Below, piece after piece: positions 1 to 7,645 of a DNA stretch of 12,064 bases (positions are counted from its first letter, which is position 1; every line of letters starts with the position of its first letter). The position numbers and the translations under genes are program-made. The DNA is taken from assembly GCA_031397915.1 (NCBI GenBank), contig JANNMM010000253.1:1-12064 (forward strand), in the 5' to 3' direction. A model generated the notes under the pieces. That model did no database searches, was not told the DNA's origin, and saw only the letters and a list, made by a program, of their open reading frames with translations. Source of the DNA: JANYCG01 sp031397915 (lineage in GTDB: Bacteria > Pseudomonadota > Gammaproteobacteria > Burkholderiales > Burkholderiaceae_C).

Positions 1-559
1 CCAGCAGCAGATCGGCACCTTCGCGGGCATAGGCGCGGTACAGCTCGGGAAAACGCAGGTCATAACAAATGCTCAGGCCGACCCGCCACAGGTGGCCGTC
101 GCGTGAGGGAATTTGCACCATTGCCGGATCAGCCCCGGGCGCCAGGACGCGGGACTCATCGAAGCGCTCAACCCCGTTGTCAAAGCGGAACAGGTGAATC
201 TTGTCGTAACGTGCGGCGCAGTGCCCGTCGGGCGCAAACACCAGCGTGGTGTTGGTCACCTTTGCCGGCGGGCCTTCAACGGCCGGCGCGCCTTCAATGG
301 TCAGCGGCAGGGTGCCACCCGCAATCCAGAGGCCCAAGCGCTGCGCCGAAGCGGCCAGAAAATCCTGGATCGGCCCCGTGCCAAAGTGTTCCTGGAGCAC
401 CAGCTTGTCGGTGTCCCGCCTGCCCATGACGCAAAAATACTCCGGCAGCACGGCAAGTTCGGCACCCTGCTCGGCTGCCAGCGCCAGCAGTGACCGGGCC
501 TGGGCCAGGTTGGCCTCCAGCGTGGTCGTGGACACCATCTGGATTGCGGCCACTTTCAT
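1..559 (-). CDS. Carbon-nitrogen hydrolase (nitrilase superfamily, Nit1/Nit2-like amidase), C-terminus outside window
   Basis: The first 186 residues of a nitrilase-superfamily amidase are present; the gene runs off the left edge. The Glu-Lys-Cys triad is visible: Glu40 in LPEYF, Lys120 in YDKIHLF and Cys165 in SICYDLRFPELYR, each at the spacing usual for the family. Such proteins hydrolyse amides in the cytoplasm. The Nit1/Nit2-like signature around Cys165 suggests either deaminated-glutathione amidase (metabolite repair) or omega-amidase, but substrate cannot be decided here. The family is usually about 265-280 residues, so roughly a third is missing. The start at 559 is well supported: a GAGGTGA SD lies 4 bases upstream, and the ATG overlaps the yhdP stop as ATGA, implying co-transcription and probably coupled translation with yhdP. 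There is no signal peptide. Confidence in the superfamily is very high; in the exact substrate it is low. Confidence 0.95.
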   Translation of the reverse strand, partial: MKVAAIQMVSTTTLEANLAQARSLLALAAEQGAELAVLPEYFCVMGRRDTDKLVLQEHFGTGPIQDFLAASAQRLGLWIAGGTLPLTIEGAPAVEGPPAKVTNTTLVFAPDGHCAARYDKIHLFRFDNGVERFDESRVLAPGADPAMVQIPSRDGHLWRVGLSICYDLRFPELYRAYAREGADLLL

Positions 560-3500
560 TTCGTCACCTCGGTGCTGGTATCAATGCTGCCGTCAGACTT
601 GCGGGTGACGCGGGTCACCCGGGGGTCGATCCAGGTGCCATCGATATGGAACTCCTGAGTGGCGGTCTCGATCAGCGGGCGGCGCAGGATCAGTTGCGCC
701 AGAAAGGTACCCAACCCGATGGCCGGGTTGATCACGGTAGCGATCAGGGACGCGGTGCCGGCGTTGATTTCGGGCACCACAATCACGCGCAGGTCCTGCG
801 TTTCGCGGGCGATGTCGGCCCGGCCTTCCATCAGCACGGCGGCGTTCACACCCTTCATCTGCAGGTTGTTGGTGGTGGCGATGCCTTGTTCGATCTTCAC
901 GTCGCCGCGCACAAAGTCAAATGAAAACCCGTCACTGAAGACATCGCGAAAATCCAGCGCCAGACGCCTGGGCAAGGACTGCAGGCTCAACACGCCAAGC
1001 AGTTTGGCAAGGCCCGGGTCTGCCTTGAGGAACTGCCCGGATTCGACATTGACATTGAAAGCCCCGCCAAGCGTGGGGTAGTCCAGCGACAACGGCGAAC
1101 CAATCCAGGCGACTTGCCCTTCGAGTTTGCCCTTGCCCTGGCGTACCACGTCTTTCATGCCAAAACGGGCCAACAAGGCGCCGGAGTTTTCAATGTCGAG
1201 CCTGAAATTCATCACCGTGCGCCTTCGCTCGGGGCCTGGTTTTCCCGCGGCCGGGTTGGTAACCGGCCCCAGCGCGTTGAGCGTGGCCCAATTTCCGGTG
1301 GCTGCAAATGTCGCTTCGGGCATTTGCACATTGAATTTGGACAGCCGCCACTCGCGCGCCACGCCGGAGAGCCGGTTGATGGCTTCCACCTCAACGCGGC
1401 CCAATTTTTTGCCACGCAGTTCGAGGTCGTCCACCACGATATCGAGCGCCGGCATGGTGGCAGGTTGTTCGTCAAGCAGGTTTTCGACGTCTTTGGCCGA
1501 GGACGGTGCCAGCGTCAGGCGCGCCAAGCGGGCATAGACCCGGCCACCAACCGCGCCTGCGGGCGGGCGGTACTCAACATACCCATTGAGCTCTGACGAC
1601 TCAATGTTGGCGCGCCAGATACGCGCGTCGCGTGAAGCCCCCACCACCACCTGGCTGAACTTGCGACCAAAAACACCCAACTCGGCGGTCCGCAACCCGA
1701 CTGCTGTGGGCAAATAGGACAGCGCCGCGCTGAGGGCGGGCTGCGCAGCCTCGGGGCCAACGCCCGAAATTGCGCCCGCCGAGGCAATGGCTGCCGGTGA
1801 CGCTCCCGAGGCCTGGGTAAAAACCTGGGTCCAGGCGTCCATGTCGATGCTGGGCATATTGACGTTGGCGACGACGCCTTCGGCGGGCAGCGGCACGGTT
1901 TCACCAGGTGCCAATCCGATGGCAATGCTGCCAGACAGCACCCGGGCGTTGTCATCTGAAACATCACGCAAATAGCTGAACGCCGCGATTTTTGGAATGT
2001 CGATCTGGATTTGATCGACCTTGCGCGGCGCGTTGCGGGCGTCAGCGCTATTTCGGTCTGGCCGGTTGCTGATCTGGATGCGAACCGGCATCGCGCTCTC
2101 GGCATTTTTCGCAAACGGTTGAGGCAAGGTCAGCGCCATGCCGGCCAGGGTGCTGGTGACGAGAAGTTCCGGTGGACCCTGCCCGAAATTCAGCACCGCG
2201 ACGTAATCGGCCGATCCGGAGGCCCGTGCCGCCAGGCGCGATACCAAACCCAATTCTTTGCTCTCACGCAAGGCCTGTGCACTGACGTTTCCCTGCGCCT
2301 GCAAGACGACCCCCTTCAACACGCCTTCAGCAGGTGGCGGCCCTCCAGAAACCATGGCGCCTTCGGTGCGTGCAAAATTGGGTGACCCTCCGCGCACGCT
2401 CACGTCACCGCCAAACATGCGCGCCTGAAGGTTCGGAATGTTGAAGCCACGCTCGTTGAAGTTCACGGTACCCTTGGCGCGGGTCAACAGCGGCGCGCTG
2501 ACCGAAGAGCGGATGTCACTGTCTGTCAAGGTCACGCCACCTTGAACCAGGGTGCGCTCCAGGGCGCCCAGGGGCAGCGTGAGTTTCACCTGCGCATCGC
2601 CAATGCCTGTGGCGGTGGTTTCAACCAGGGCGCCGCCGGTGAGCGCGCGTAGTGGCGAGTCGTTCACCAGTGCCAGCATGCTCGCCATCGGGCCTTTGGC
2701 ATCAGCCGAAACCGTCACAGTGGGTGACTTCAAGAGGTCGGGAATCTGCCCCTCGGCTTTTGTGATCTGCAGGGGTGCCAGGCCCGCCTTGCCTGTCATG
2801 CGGGCGGTGGCATTTTTGACCTGAAGCTGCAATCTGTCCAATACAAAGTCACCGTTCAACTGGCTCAGTTCCGGCCAGGGCAGCGAGCCCGCAGGCAGTA
2901 TGCTGGCCGGCGCAAAGGCAAATCCAACATCTCCCAGGCGGGCAGTTATGCGGAATTCACCTTGTTTGGCCGTATGGAACGGCATGTCATAAAGGTCACC
3001 CCTGAGCTTGAGCTTGACGTCGCTGGCACCGCCCTTGATCACGGCGTTTCGAACGTAGTCCCTAACGGATGCCAACATCGCCAAGGGGAGGTAGCGGTGC
3101 AGGCTGACGGCGTCCATCCGGTTGATGGTGGCCTGAAGATCCAGCACCCCCGGAAACCGTCCACGCCCCTGCGATGGATTGGGTGTGCTGGTTTGCCACT
3201 TGAACTGGCCCACGCCATCGGCATCCCGATTCTTGAACCGGATGGCGCTGGAGTTAACGGCAATGGTTTGCCCTTCGACCTTCCAAGACACGTCACCCTT
3301 CAACTCGGTCAAGGCAACGCTGGGCGCCTCCAGAAAACCGGGCAAGTCAAGCGCACCGTTCACCAGGTCCAGGCTGGCCTTGCCCCCCGTGTCGGTCATT
3401 TCAAAACTTGCCGATAAACCGCTGATGCCGGGAATCCGCGGGCCACTGGACGTCAAGCCCAATCCCCTGACCTTGCCGCGAACGTCAAACTTTTCAGGCG

Positions 3501-4713
3501 CATCCAGATCACCGCTCCAGTTCGCGCGAAAGCCGTCCACCACGCCCTTCGGGTCGATCGCTGAGAGTCGGCCACGGACTCTCTCGCTGATCGGAAGGCG
3601 ATCGGCCAGTTGGGCCAACAAGGCCAAGTCGACCTGGTCCGCCTCAAGCTGGAATTTTCGTGCGGTCTGTTCAATCCGGAAATTTCCACCGGGCCAGGGT
3701 TTTCCAGCCTGGGTCTGCATGACCAGGTCTTCGGTATGGAATTCGAACCCGTCGGTCTTCAGGCGCCCGCCCAAACGCCCTGAAACCGCATTCAATTCCA
3801 GCGCTGCAGTTTGCGCGCCGAGCTGGGTCTTGACCCCGGTCAGTGCCACATCACCCACCGCCTGAACAGCCTGGCCATTTTTGATGTCGACCCAGGCGCG
3901 CAAGGCGCCTGTGCCCTGGCCAACCTTGATGCCCGGGCTGGCGTACAGGCTGAGCCTGGCCACGTCAACGCGTTGAAAATTGGCATAAAGCTGTCCGGAC
4001 CACTCCTTCCAGACTCCATTGTGGCGCGACAGCAGCGGTTGGCGAAACTTTCCCACCACGGTGAAGCGCTCCCCCAAAGTCACATCGGGGGTCGCGTCCA
4101 GCCGCATCTGATGGCTGCGAAATCCATTGCGCAGGGTGAAATCAACCTGGCGCGCCTCCAGTGGCTCCTGGGGATTCATCTCGTCGGTCCAGCGCAGCAA
4201 GCCGTTTTTGATGACCACTTCTTTCTGCGTGAACAACCAGTCGGCCAAAGGGTTGTCGTCGTTGCTGTCCGCACCGGACAGCAGCAGGCCAGCCACCACA
4301 AAGCGCCCATCGGCACGCCGGCGCACGTCCAGTTGGGGACTGTCAATATAGAGTTGGTCGAGACCGAATGCCATGACCGATTGCGGCGAAATGGCGACCA
4401 CCACCCGACCCAGAACCAGCGCGTCCCGGCCCTGGGCATCCATCAATCTCACACCCCTGAACTCAATTGACGGGATCAGTCCACCCGATCGGGCTGTGAT
4501 TCCACCGATCTTGACGGGCATGCCCAATGCCGCTGAGGCTCGTGTTTCGATCTCGAGACGAAAATCCCCGATTCGCGGCACAATGACCCAATGCAAGGTG
4601 CCCCACACTGCCGCCAGGAGGAGCCAGACCGTCAACATCAGCGCAAGTGTCCAGCGCGCAAAGGCGCTGGCGAATTTCAGCAGGGTCGATGGGACCGGTG
4701 GCAGGGCGTGCAT
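556..4713 (-). CDS. yhdP: YhdP family AsmA-like envelope protein (inner-to-outer membrane phospholipid transport)
   Basis: A 1385-residue protein. It begins with a short cytoplasmic segment and one membrane helix (about residues 22-45, ending WVIVPRIG), followed by a very long periplasmic part rich in beta-strand repeats, as in the AsmA/TamB/YhdP group. The early block with AALGMPVKIGGITARSGGLIP and the C-terminal block 1239-1345 (VLSLQSLPRRLALDFRDVF ... INPAIGLGTFLAQLILRRP) are characteristic of YhdP. Residues 1318-1343 form a second hydrophobic stretch. In Escherichia coli, YhdP (1266 residues) acts redundantly with TamB and YdbH to carry phospholipids to the outer membrane. The extra length here includes Ala/Pro/Gly-rich linkers near residues 967-992 and 1145-1165. 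ATG 4713 is the only plausible start before an in-frame upstream stop, although its SD is weak (only GAAA directly upstream). It is divergent from glnE and overlaps the nitrilase gene by ATGA. Confidence 0.95.
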   Translation of the reverse strand: MHALPPVPSTLLKFASAFARWTLALMLTVWLLLAAVWGTLHWVIVPRIGDFRLEIETRASAALGMPVKIGGITARSGGLIPSIEFRGVRLMDAQGRDALVLGRVVVAISPQSVMAFGLDQLYIDSPQLDVRRRADGRFVVAGLLLSGADSNDDNPLADWLFTQKEVVIKNGLLRWTDEMNPQEPLEARQVDFTLRNGFRSHQMRLDATPDVTLGERFTVVGKFRQPLLSRHNGVWKEWSGQLYANFQRVDVARLSLYASPGIKVGQGTGALRAWVDIKNGQAVQAVGDVALTGVKTQLGAQTAALELNAVSGRLGGRLKTDGFEFHTEDLVMQTQAGKPWPGGNFRIEQTARKFQLEADQVDLALLAQLADRLPISERVRGRLSAIDPKGVVDGFRANWSGDLDAPEKFDVRGKVRGLGLTSSGPRIPGISGLSASFEMTDTGGKASLDLVNGALDLPGFLEAPSVALTELKGDVSWKVEGQTIAVNSSAIRFKNRDADGVGQFKWQTSTPNPSQGRGRFPGVLDLQATINRMDAVSLHRYLPLAMLASVRDYVRNAVIKGGASDVKLKLRGDLYDMPFHTAKQGEFRITARLGDVGFAFAPASILPAGSLPWPELSQLNGDFVLDRLQLQVKNATARMTGKAGLAPLQITKAEGQIPDLLKSPTVTVSADAKGPMASMLALVNDSPLRALTGGALVETTATGIGDAQVKLTLPLGALERTLVQGGVTLTDSDIRSSVSAPLLTRAKGTVNFNERGFNIPNLQARMFGGDVSVRGGSPNFARTEGAMVSGGPPPAEGVLKGVVLQAQGNVSAQALRESKELGLVSRLAARASGSADYVAVLNFGQGPPELLVTSTLAGMALTLPQPFAKNAESAMPVRIQISNRPDRNSADARNAPRKVDQIQIDIPKIAAFSYLRDVSDDNARVLSGSIAIGLAPGETVPLPAEGVVANVNMPSIDMDAWTQVFTQASGASPAAIASAGAISGVGPEAAQPALSAALSYLPTAVGLRTAELGVFGRKFSQVVVGASRDARIWRANIESSELNGYVEYRPPAGAVGGRVYARLARLTLAPSSAKDVENLLDEQPATMPALDIVVDDLELRGKKLGRVEVEAINRLSGVAREWRLSKFNVQMPEATFAATGNWATLNALGPVTNPAAGKPGPERRRTVMNFRLDIENSGALLARFGMKDVVRQGKGKLEGQVAWIGSPLSLDYPTLGGAFNVNVESGQFLKADPGLAKLLGVLSLQSLPRRLALDFRDVFSDGFSFDFVRGDVKIEQGIATTNNLQMKGVNAAVLMEGRADIARETQDLRVIVVPEINAGTASLIATVINPAIGLGTFLAQLILRRPLIETATQEFHIDGTWIDPRVTRVTRKSDGSIDTSTEVTK
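564..570 (-). promoter_or_regulatory. Strong Shine-Dalgarno for the nitrilase gene, inside the yhdP 3' end
   Basis: On the minus strand the bases read GAGGTGA, followed by a 4-base spacer (cgaa) and the ATG at 559. This is a near-ideal complement to the 16S rRNA tail. It lies within the last codons of yhdP, so ribosomes finishing yhdP can reinitiate at the overlapping ATGA. It fixes the nitrilase start. Confidence 0.8.
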
Positions 4714-4739
4714 TTTCGGGTGGAAATCAGTCAGGAATT
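4714..4739. other. 26-bp divergent gap between yhdP and glnE start codons
   Basis: Only 26 bases separate the two divergent ATGs. This is too short for two complete promoters with leaders, so promoter elements for each gene must extend into the other coding region, or the genes are read from more distant promoters. I could not identify a convincing -35/-10 pair for either direction. The gap does contain the glnE ribosome binding site. Confidence 0.7.
4733..4736 (+). promoter_or_regulatory. Probable Shine-Dalgarno of glnE deciding the start at 4740
   Basis: AGGA lies 3 bases before ATG 4740, a rather short spacing. The next in-frame ATG (4764) has only a C-rich run upstream. The farther upstream ATG at 4647 would place 31 extra residues inside the yhdP N-terminal region. 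This makes 4740 the best start. Confidence 0.5.
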
Positions 4740-7541
4740 ATGACCCCCATTGAATCCCCCTCCATGCTCGAGTGTGAGCCGAAATCCAGCCAGGTTCCTG
4801 GACCAGAGGTAAATCTGCCCACCTCCCCACCCGCTGAATTGGCGGCCCCGGTGGATCTTGCCGATTACTCCCGCTTTGCCAGCCGGGTGAAGCGGCGTTA
4901 CCCGGTTGAAATCGGATGGCTTGAACCGGGTTTGCCCAAAATCAGCGCTTTTACCCAAATTTACACGCGCCTGAAGGCAGAAGGTCAGGATCTGGGGTCA
5001 GCGCTTCGCATCACACGCCAGCTGGTGGTTGAGCGTCTGTTGTCGCTGGACTGCTGCGGCCAAGCGACCTTGGCGGACGTTACGGCCTGTATGTCGGAGC
5101 TGGCGAGTTTTTCATTGGAGTTGGCTGACGTTCAGGCGCGTCTGGCACTTGAGTCGGTACATGGCATACCCGTTGCTGCGGACGGGAGCGCAGCGCGCAT
5201 ATGGGTGCTGGGCATGGGGAAACTCGGTGCCCGCGAACTCAATGTGTCAAGTGACATCGACCTGATCTATCTCTATGACCACGATGGCCAGACCAGCGGG
5301 CTGGCAGATGGTCGAGGCAAGATCAGCAACCAGGAGTATTTCTCCAAATACGTCAAGAGTATGTTCGCCTTGATCGGTGACACCACTGAACATGGATTTG
5401 TGTTCCGCATCGATTTAGCATTGCGTCCCAACGGGAATTCTGGCCCTGTGGCCCTGTCCCTGGGTGCCCTCGAAGAATATTTCCAGGTTCAGGGGCGCGA
5501 GTGGGAGCGGTTTGCCTGGCTCAAAAGCCGAGTCGTGGTGCCGCGCAATGCGCCGACCAAGGGTCCCGTTCTTGAAATTCGAGGCCTGGTGGTGCCTTTT
5601 GTCTTCCGCCGGTACCTCGACTACCGGGTGTTTGAGTCGCTTCGAATCCTGCACGGTCAAATCCGCGACCACGCCGCCAAACGCAGCGCCGGAAGGCCGG
5701 AGCGGGCCAATGACGTCAAATTGTCGCGCGGTGGCATTCGGGAAATTGAATTCATTGTGCAGCTGTTGCAGGTGGTTCGGGGCGGACAGTTTCCCGAGCT
5801 GCGCACCCGGCCGACATTAAGCGGCCTGCAGCGCCTGGCACAGGCGACGCTGCTTGCACAGAATGTGGCGGACGGTCTTGCCGCTGCGTATGACTTTTTG
5901 CGGCGCGTTGAACACCGCATCCAGTACCTGGACGACCAGCAAACCCACATCTTGCCCACCCGGGACGACGACCTGGCCTGGATTGCTGCAACGATGGGAT
6001 TTCAGCAACCCGGCCGGTTTCTCAGCCAACTCAACGCACACCGCGAGTTTGTCGCGCAGGAGTTTGACGCGTTGCTCGGCGGAAACGCCGCGCCCTGCAA
6101 TGGGAAGTCCTGCCACAAGGTGTCCCCAGACACTCCCGGGCTTGAAAGTCTGCTGGACACCATGCCACCCCTGTTACGCCAGCGGGTTGAGAGTTGGCGC
6201 GATCACCCCCGTGTGTTGGCGCTTTCAGACGAGTCACGTCAGCGCCTCCTCAACTTGTTGGCCCGCACCGTTCAATGGCTGAACGCTGGCCAGGTCAACG
6301 AGCTGGCGGCGGTGCGCCTGGCAGATTGGGTCGAGCCGCTGCTCAAACGCGAAAGTTACCTGGCATTGCTGCTGGAGCGCCCGGTGGTTCATGAGCGCCT
6401 GCTGCGCATGTTGGGTGCGGCACGCTGGCCGGCCCGTTACCTGCTGGCGCACCCCGGTGTTGTGGACGAGTTGGCGGGCAACCAGTTGTATGAAGAACGG
6501 TTTAACACTGCCGATTTCGAGCGCGACCTCTTGCGCCGTCGCGCCGCGCTGAAAAGTGCGGCGGACGATGGTGATGAGGCGCTCCTGAACCTGTTGAGGC
6601 GCGCCCACCACGCCGAGGTTTTCCGCACCCTGGCCAGGGATGTTGAAGGCAAATTAACCGTGGAGCAAGTAGCCGATGACCTCAGCGCACTGGCGGAGTC
6701 GGTGTTGAAAATGACCACTCAATGGTGCTGGGAACGATTGAAGAACCGCCACCGTGAAACACCGCAGATCGCCGTCATCGCGTACGGAAAACTCGGCGGC
6801 AAGGAACTCGGTTATGGCAGTGACCTGGATATTGTCTTTGTCTACGAAGACGACGACGAGCGGGCTGGCGAAATATATGCCGGCCTGGTGCGAAAACTCA
6901 TCAATTGGCTGACCGTCAAAACCGGTGAAGGCGACCTTTACGAAATTGACACGGCGTTGCGCCCCAATGGCAATGCCGGATTGCTGGTCTCGCCATTTGA
7001 GGCATTTACCAGTTACCAGCAACAACGCGGCAGCAACACCGCCTGGACCTGGGAACACCAGGCCATGACGCGCGCCCGCTGTGTCCTGGGCTCAACCGAG
7101 ATGCGCGCCCGATTTGATGCGATCCGGCAAGCTGTCATTATGGCGCCGCGGGATGCGCGGCAACTCAAGGCGGAAATCAAGGCCATGCGCGAACGCGTGC
7201 GCAGCGCCCACGCGCTCAAGGCTGGAAGGTTCGACTTGAAGCACAGTCCGGGCGGCATGGTCGATGTGGAGTTTGCAGTTCAGTTTCTGGTGCTTTCCCA
7301 ATCTGCCGCACACCCCGAATTGACGCCCAACGTCGGCAATATCGCGTTGCTGGAGCGCGCCCAGGCCTGCGGACTCCTGCCTGCGCCTCTGGGTGCAGAC
7401 GCGGCCATCGCCTACCGCGCGTTGCGCCAGGCCCAGCATCGGGCCCGGCTGGACGAAGCGCCCACCTTTGTTGTGGACGACAGCCTGGCCCAACGCCAGC
7501 AGGCGGGCCTTGCAATTTGGGCCAAGGTTTTCGACGACTGA
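4740..7541 (+). CDS. glnE: Bifunctional glutamine synthetase adenylyltransferase / deadenylase
   Basis: GlnE adds AMP to, and removes it from, glutamine synthetase subunits, tuning ammonia assimilation in response to PII and glutamine. From ATG 4740 the protein is 933 residues, close to E. coli GlnE (946). Two nucleotidyltransferase heads are visible. The N-terminal deadenylase has GMGKLGARELNVSSDIDLIY with Asp172 and Asp174, then RIDLALRPNGNSG (about 223-235) and GGIREIEF (331-338). The C-terminal adenylyltransferase has YGKLGGKELGYGSDLDIVF with Asp695 and Asp697, then YEIDTALRPNGNAG (734-747) and SPGGMVDVEF (836-845). Both Asp-x-Asp metal-binding pairs match the E. coli positions closely, so both activities should be intact. 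A longer in-frame start at 4647 is possible but would overlap yhdP. No PII (glnB/glnK) or glnA gene is in view. The product is cytoplasmic. Confidence 0.97.
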   Translation: MTPIESPSMLECEPKSSQVPGPEVNLPTSPPAELAAPVDLADYSRFASRVKRRYPVEIGWLEPGLPKISAFTQIYTRLKAEGQDLGSALRITRQLVVERLLSLDCCGQATLADVTACMSELASFSLELADVQARLALESVHGIPVAADGSAARIWVLGMGKLGARELNVSSDIDLIYLYDHDGQTSGLADGRGKISNQEYFSKYVKSMFALIGDTTEHGFVFRIDLALRPNGNSGPVALSLGALEEYFQVQGREWERFAWLKSRVVVPRNAPTKGPVLEIRGLVVPFVFRRYLDYRVFESLRILHGQIRDHAAKRSAGRPERANDVKLSRGGIREIEFIVQLLQVVRGGQFPELRTRPTLSGLQRLAQATLLAQNVADGLAAAYDFLRRVEHRIQYLDDQQTHILPTRDDDLAWIAATMGFQQPGRFLSQLNAHREFVAQEFDALLGGNAAPCNGKSCHKVSPDTPGLESLLDTMPPLLRQRVESWRDHPRVLALSDESRQRLLNLLARTVQWLNAGQVNELAAVRLADWVEPLLKRESYLALLLERPVVHERLLRMLGAARWPARYLLAHPGVVDELAGNQLYEERFNTADFERDLLRRRAALKSAADDGDEALLNLLRRAHHAEVFRTLARDVEGKLTVEQVADDLSALAESVLKMTTQWCWERLKNRHRETPQIAVIAYGKLGGKELGYGSDLDIVFVYEDDDERAGEIYAGLVRKLINWLTVKTGEGDLYEIDTALRPNGNAGLLVSPFEAFTSYQQQRGSNTAWTWEHQAMTRARCVLGSTEMRARFDAIRQAVIMAPRDARQLKAEIKAMRERVRSAHALKAGRFDLKHSPGGMVDVEFAVQFLVLSQSAAHPELTPNVGNIALLERAQACGLLPAPLGADAAIAYRALRQAQHRARLDEAPTFVVDDSLAQRQQAGLAIWAKVFDD

Positions 7542-7543
7542 GT

Positions 7544-7602
7544 TTTGGGGGAAATTGGCGCCCGAAAACTGCGCCTGTAACAGTCTGTTCAACTCCCCCA
7601 AA
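7544..7602. repeat. Inverted repeat with 9-bp perfect arms immediately after glnE
   Basis: TTTGGGGGA at 7544-7552 is the exact reverse complement of TCCCCCAAA at 7594-7602. The 41-base interval contains a smaller inverted repeat, GGCGC (7557-7561) / GCGCC (7571-7575), and AACAG-T-CTGTT (7579-7589). As RNA it could fold into a branched hairpin at the end of the glnE transcript. It lacks a following T-run, so it is not a classical intrinsic terminator. It might be a 3'-end stabiliser, a weak terminator, or chance. Confidence 0.45.
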
Positions 7603-7603
7603 T

Positions 7604-7623
7604 TAAATCAAACGATTGATTTA
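7604..7623. promoter_or_regulatory. Near-perfect 20-bp palindrome, probable operator of the TetR-family regulator
   Basis: TAAATCAA at 7604-7611 and TTGATTTA at 7616-7623 are perfect 8-bp inverted arms around ACGA. Of the ten mirrored base pairs only one (7612/7615) is broken. TetR-family proteins bind as dimers to palindromes of about this size, commonly just upstream of their own gene; here the start codon is 22 bp downstream. Its A/T-rich arms stand out from the GC-rich surroundings. The inference is that the product of the next gene binds here and represses its own operon. No second copy was noticed elsewhere in the window. Confidence 0.7.
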
Positions 7624-7627
7624 TAGG

Positions 7628-7636
7628 TGCTAGCAT
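7628..7636 (+). promoter_or_regulatory. Possible extended -10 element of the efflux operon
   Basis: TGCTAGCAT fits an extended -10 (TGn followed by TAGCAT, 4 of 6 matches to TATAAT). No good -35 is seen at the usual spacing; that region is covered by the 20-bp palindrome. If used, transcription would start near 7643, giving an almost leaderless mRNA for ATG 7646, and bound repressor would block polymerase. The first eight bases are themselves a palindrome (TGCTAGCA). Tentative. Confidence 0.3.
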
Positions 7637-7645
7637 CCGGGGCTC

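Noticed and set aside
103..924. Several overlapping plus-strand open frames opposite the nitrilase and the yhdP 3' end
   Set aside because: Low-complexity Arg/Pro/Ala-rich translations with no family match. The minus strand has clear catalytic motifs and a coupled SD/start, so these are shadows.
3179..4470. Two long plus-strand open frames (about 228 and 219 codons) opposite yhdP
   Set aside because: They lie fully antisense to a well-recognised protein, have no recognisable domain, and read as Pro/Arg/Ser-rich shadow translations typical of GC-rich DNA.
4647..4739. Upstream in-frame ATG giving a 964-residue GlnE
   Set aside because: It would overlap the divergent yhdP start by more than 60 bp. 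The extra 31 residues do not resemble GlnE, and ATG 4740 has an AGGA close upstream and gives a length near the family norm.
5415..7601. Minus-strand open frames opposite glnE, including a 169-codon one at 7092-7601
   Set aside because: Antisense to an intact, strongly conserved enzyme gene, with no recognisable motifs and no supporting start signals.
7544..7602. Inverted repeat as an intrinsic terminator of glnE
   Set aside because: The downstream arm is followed by TTAAATC rather than a T-run and the loop is long, so I list it as a repeat of unknown role.
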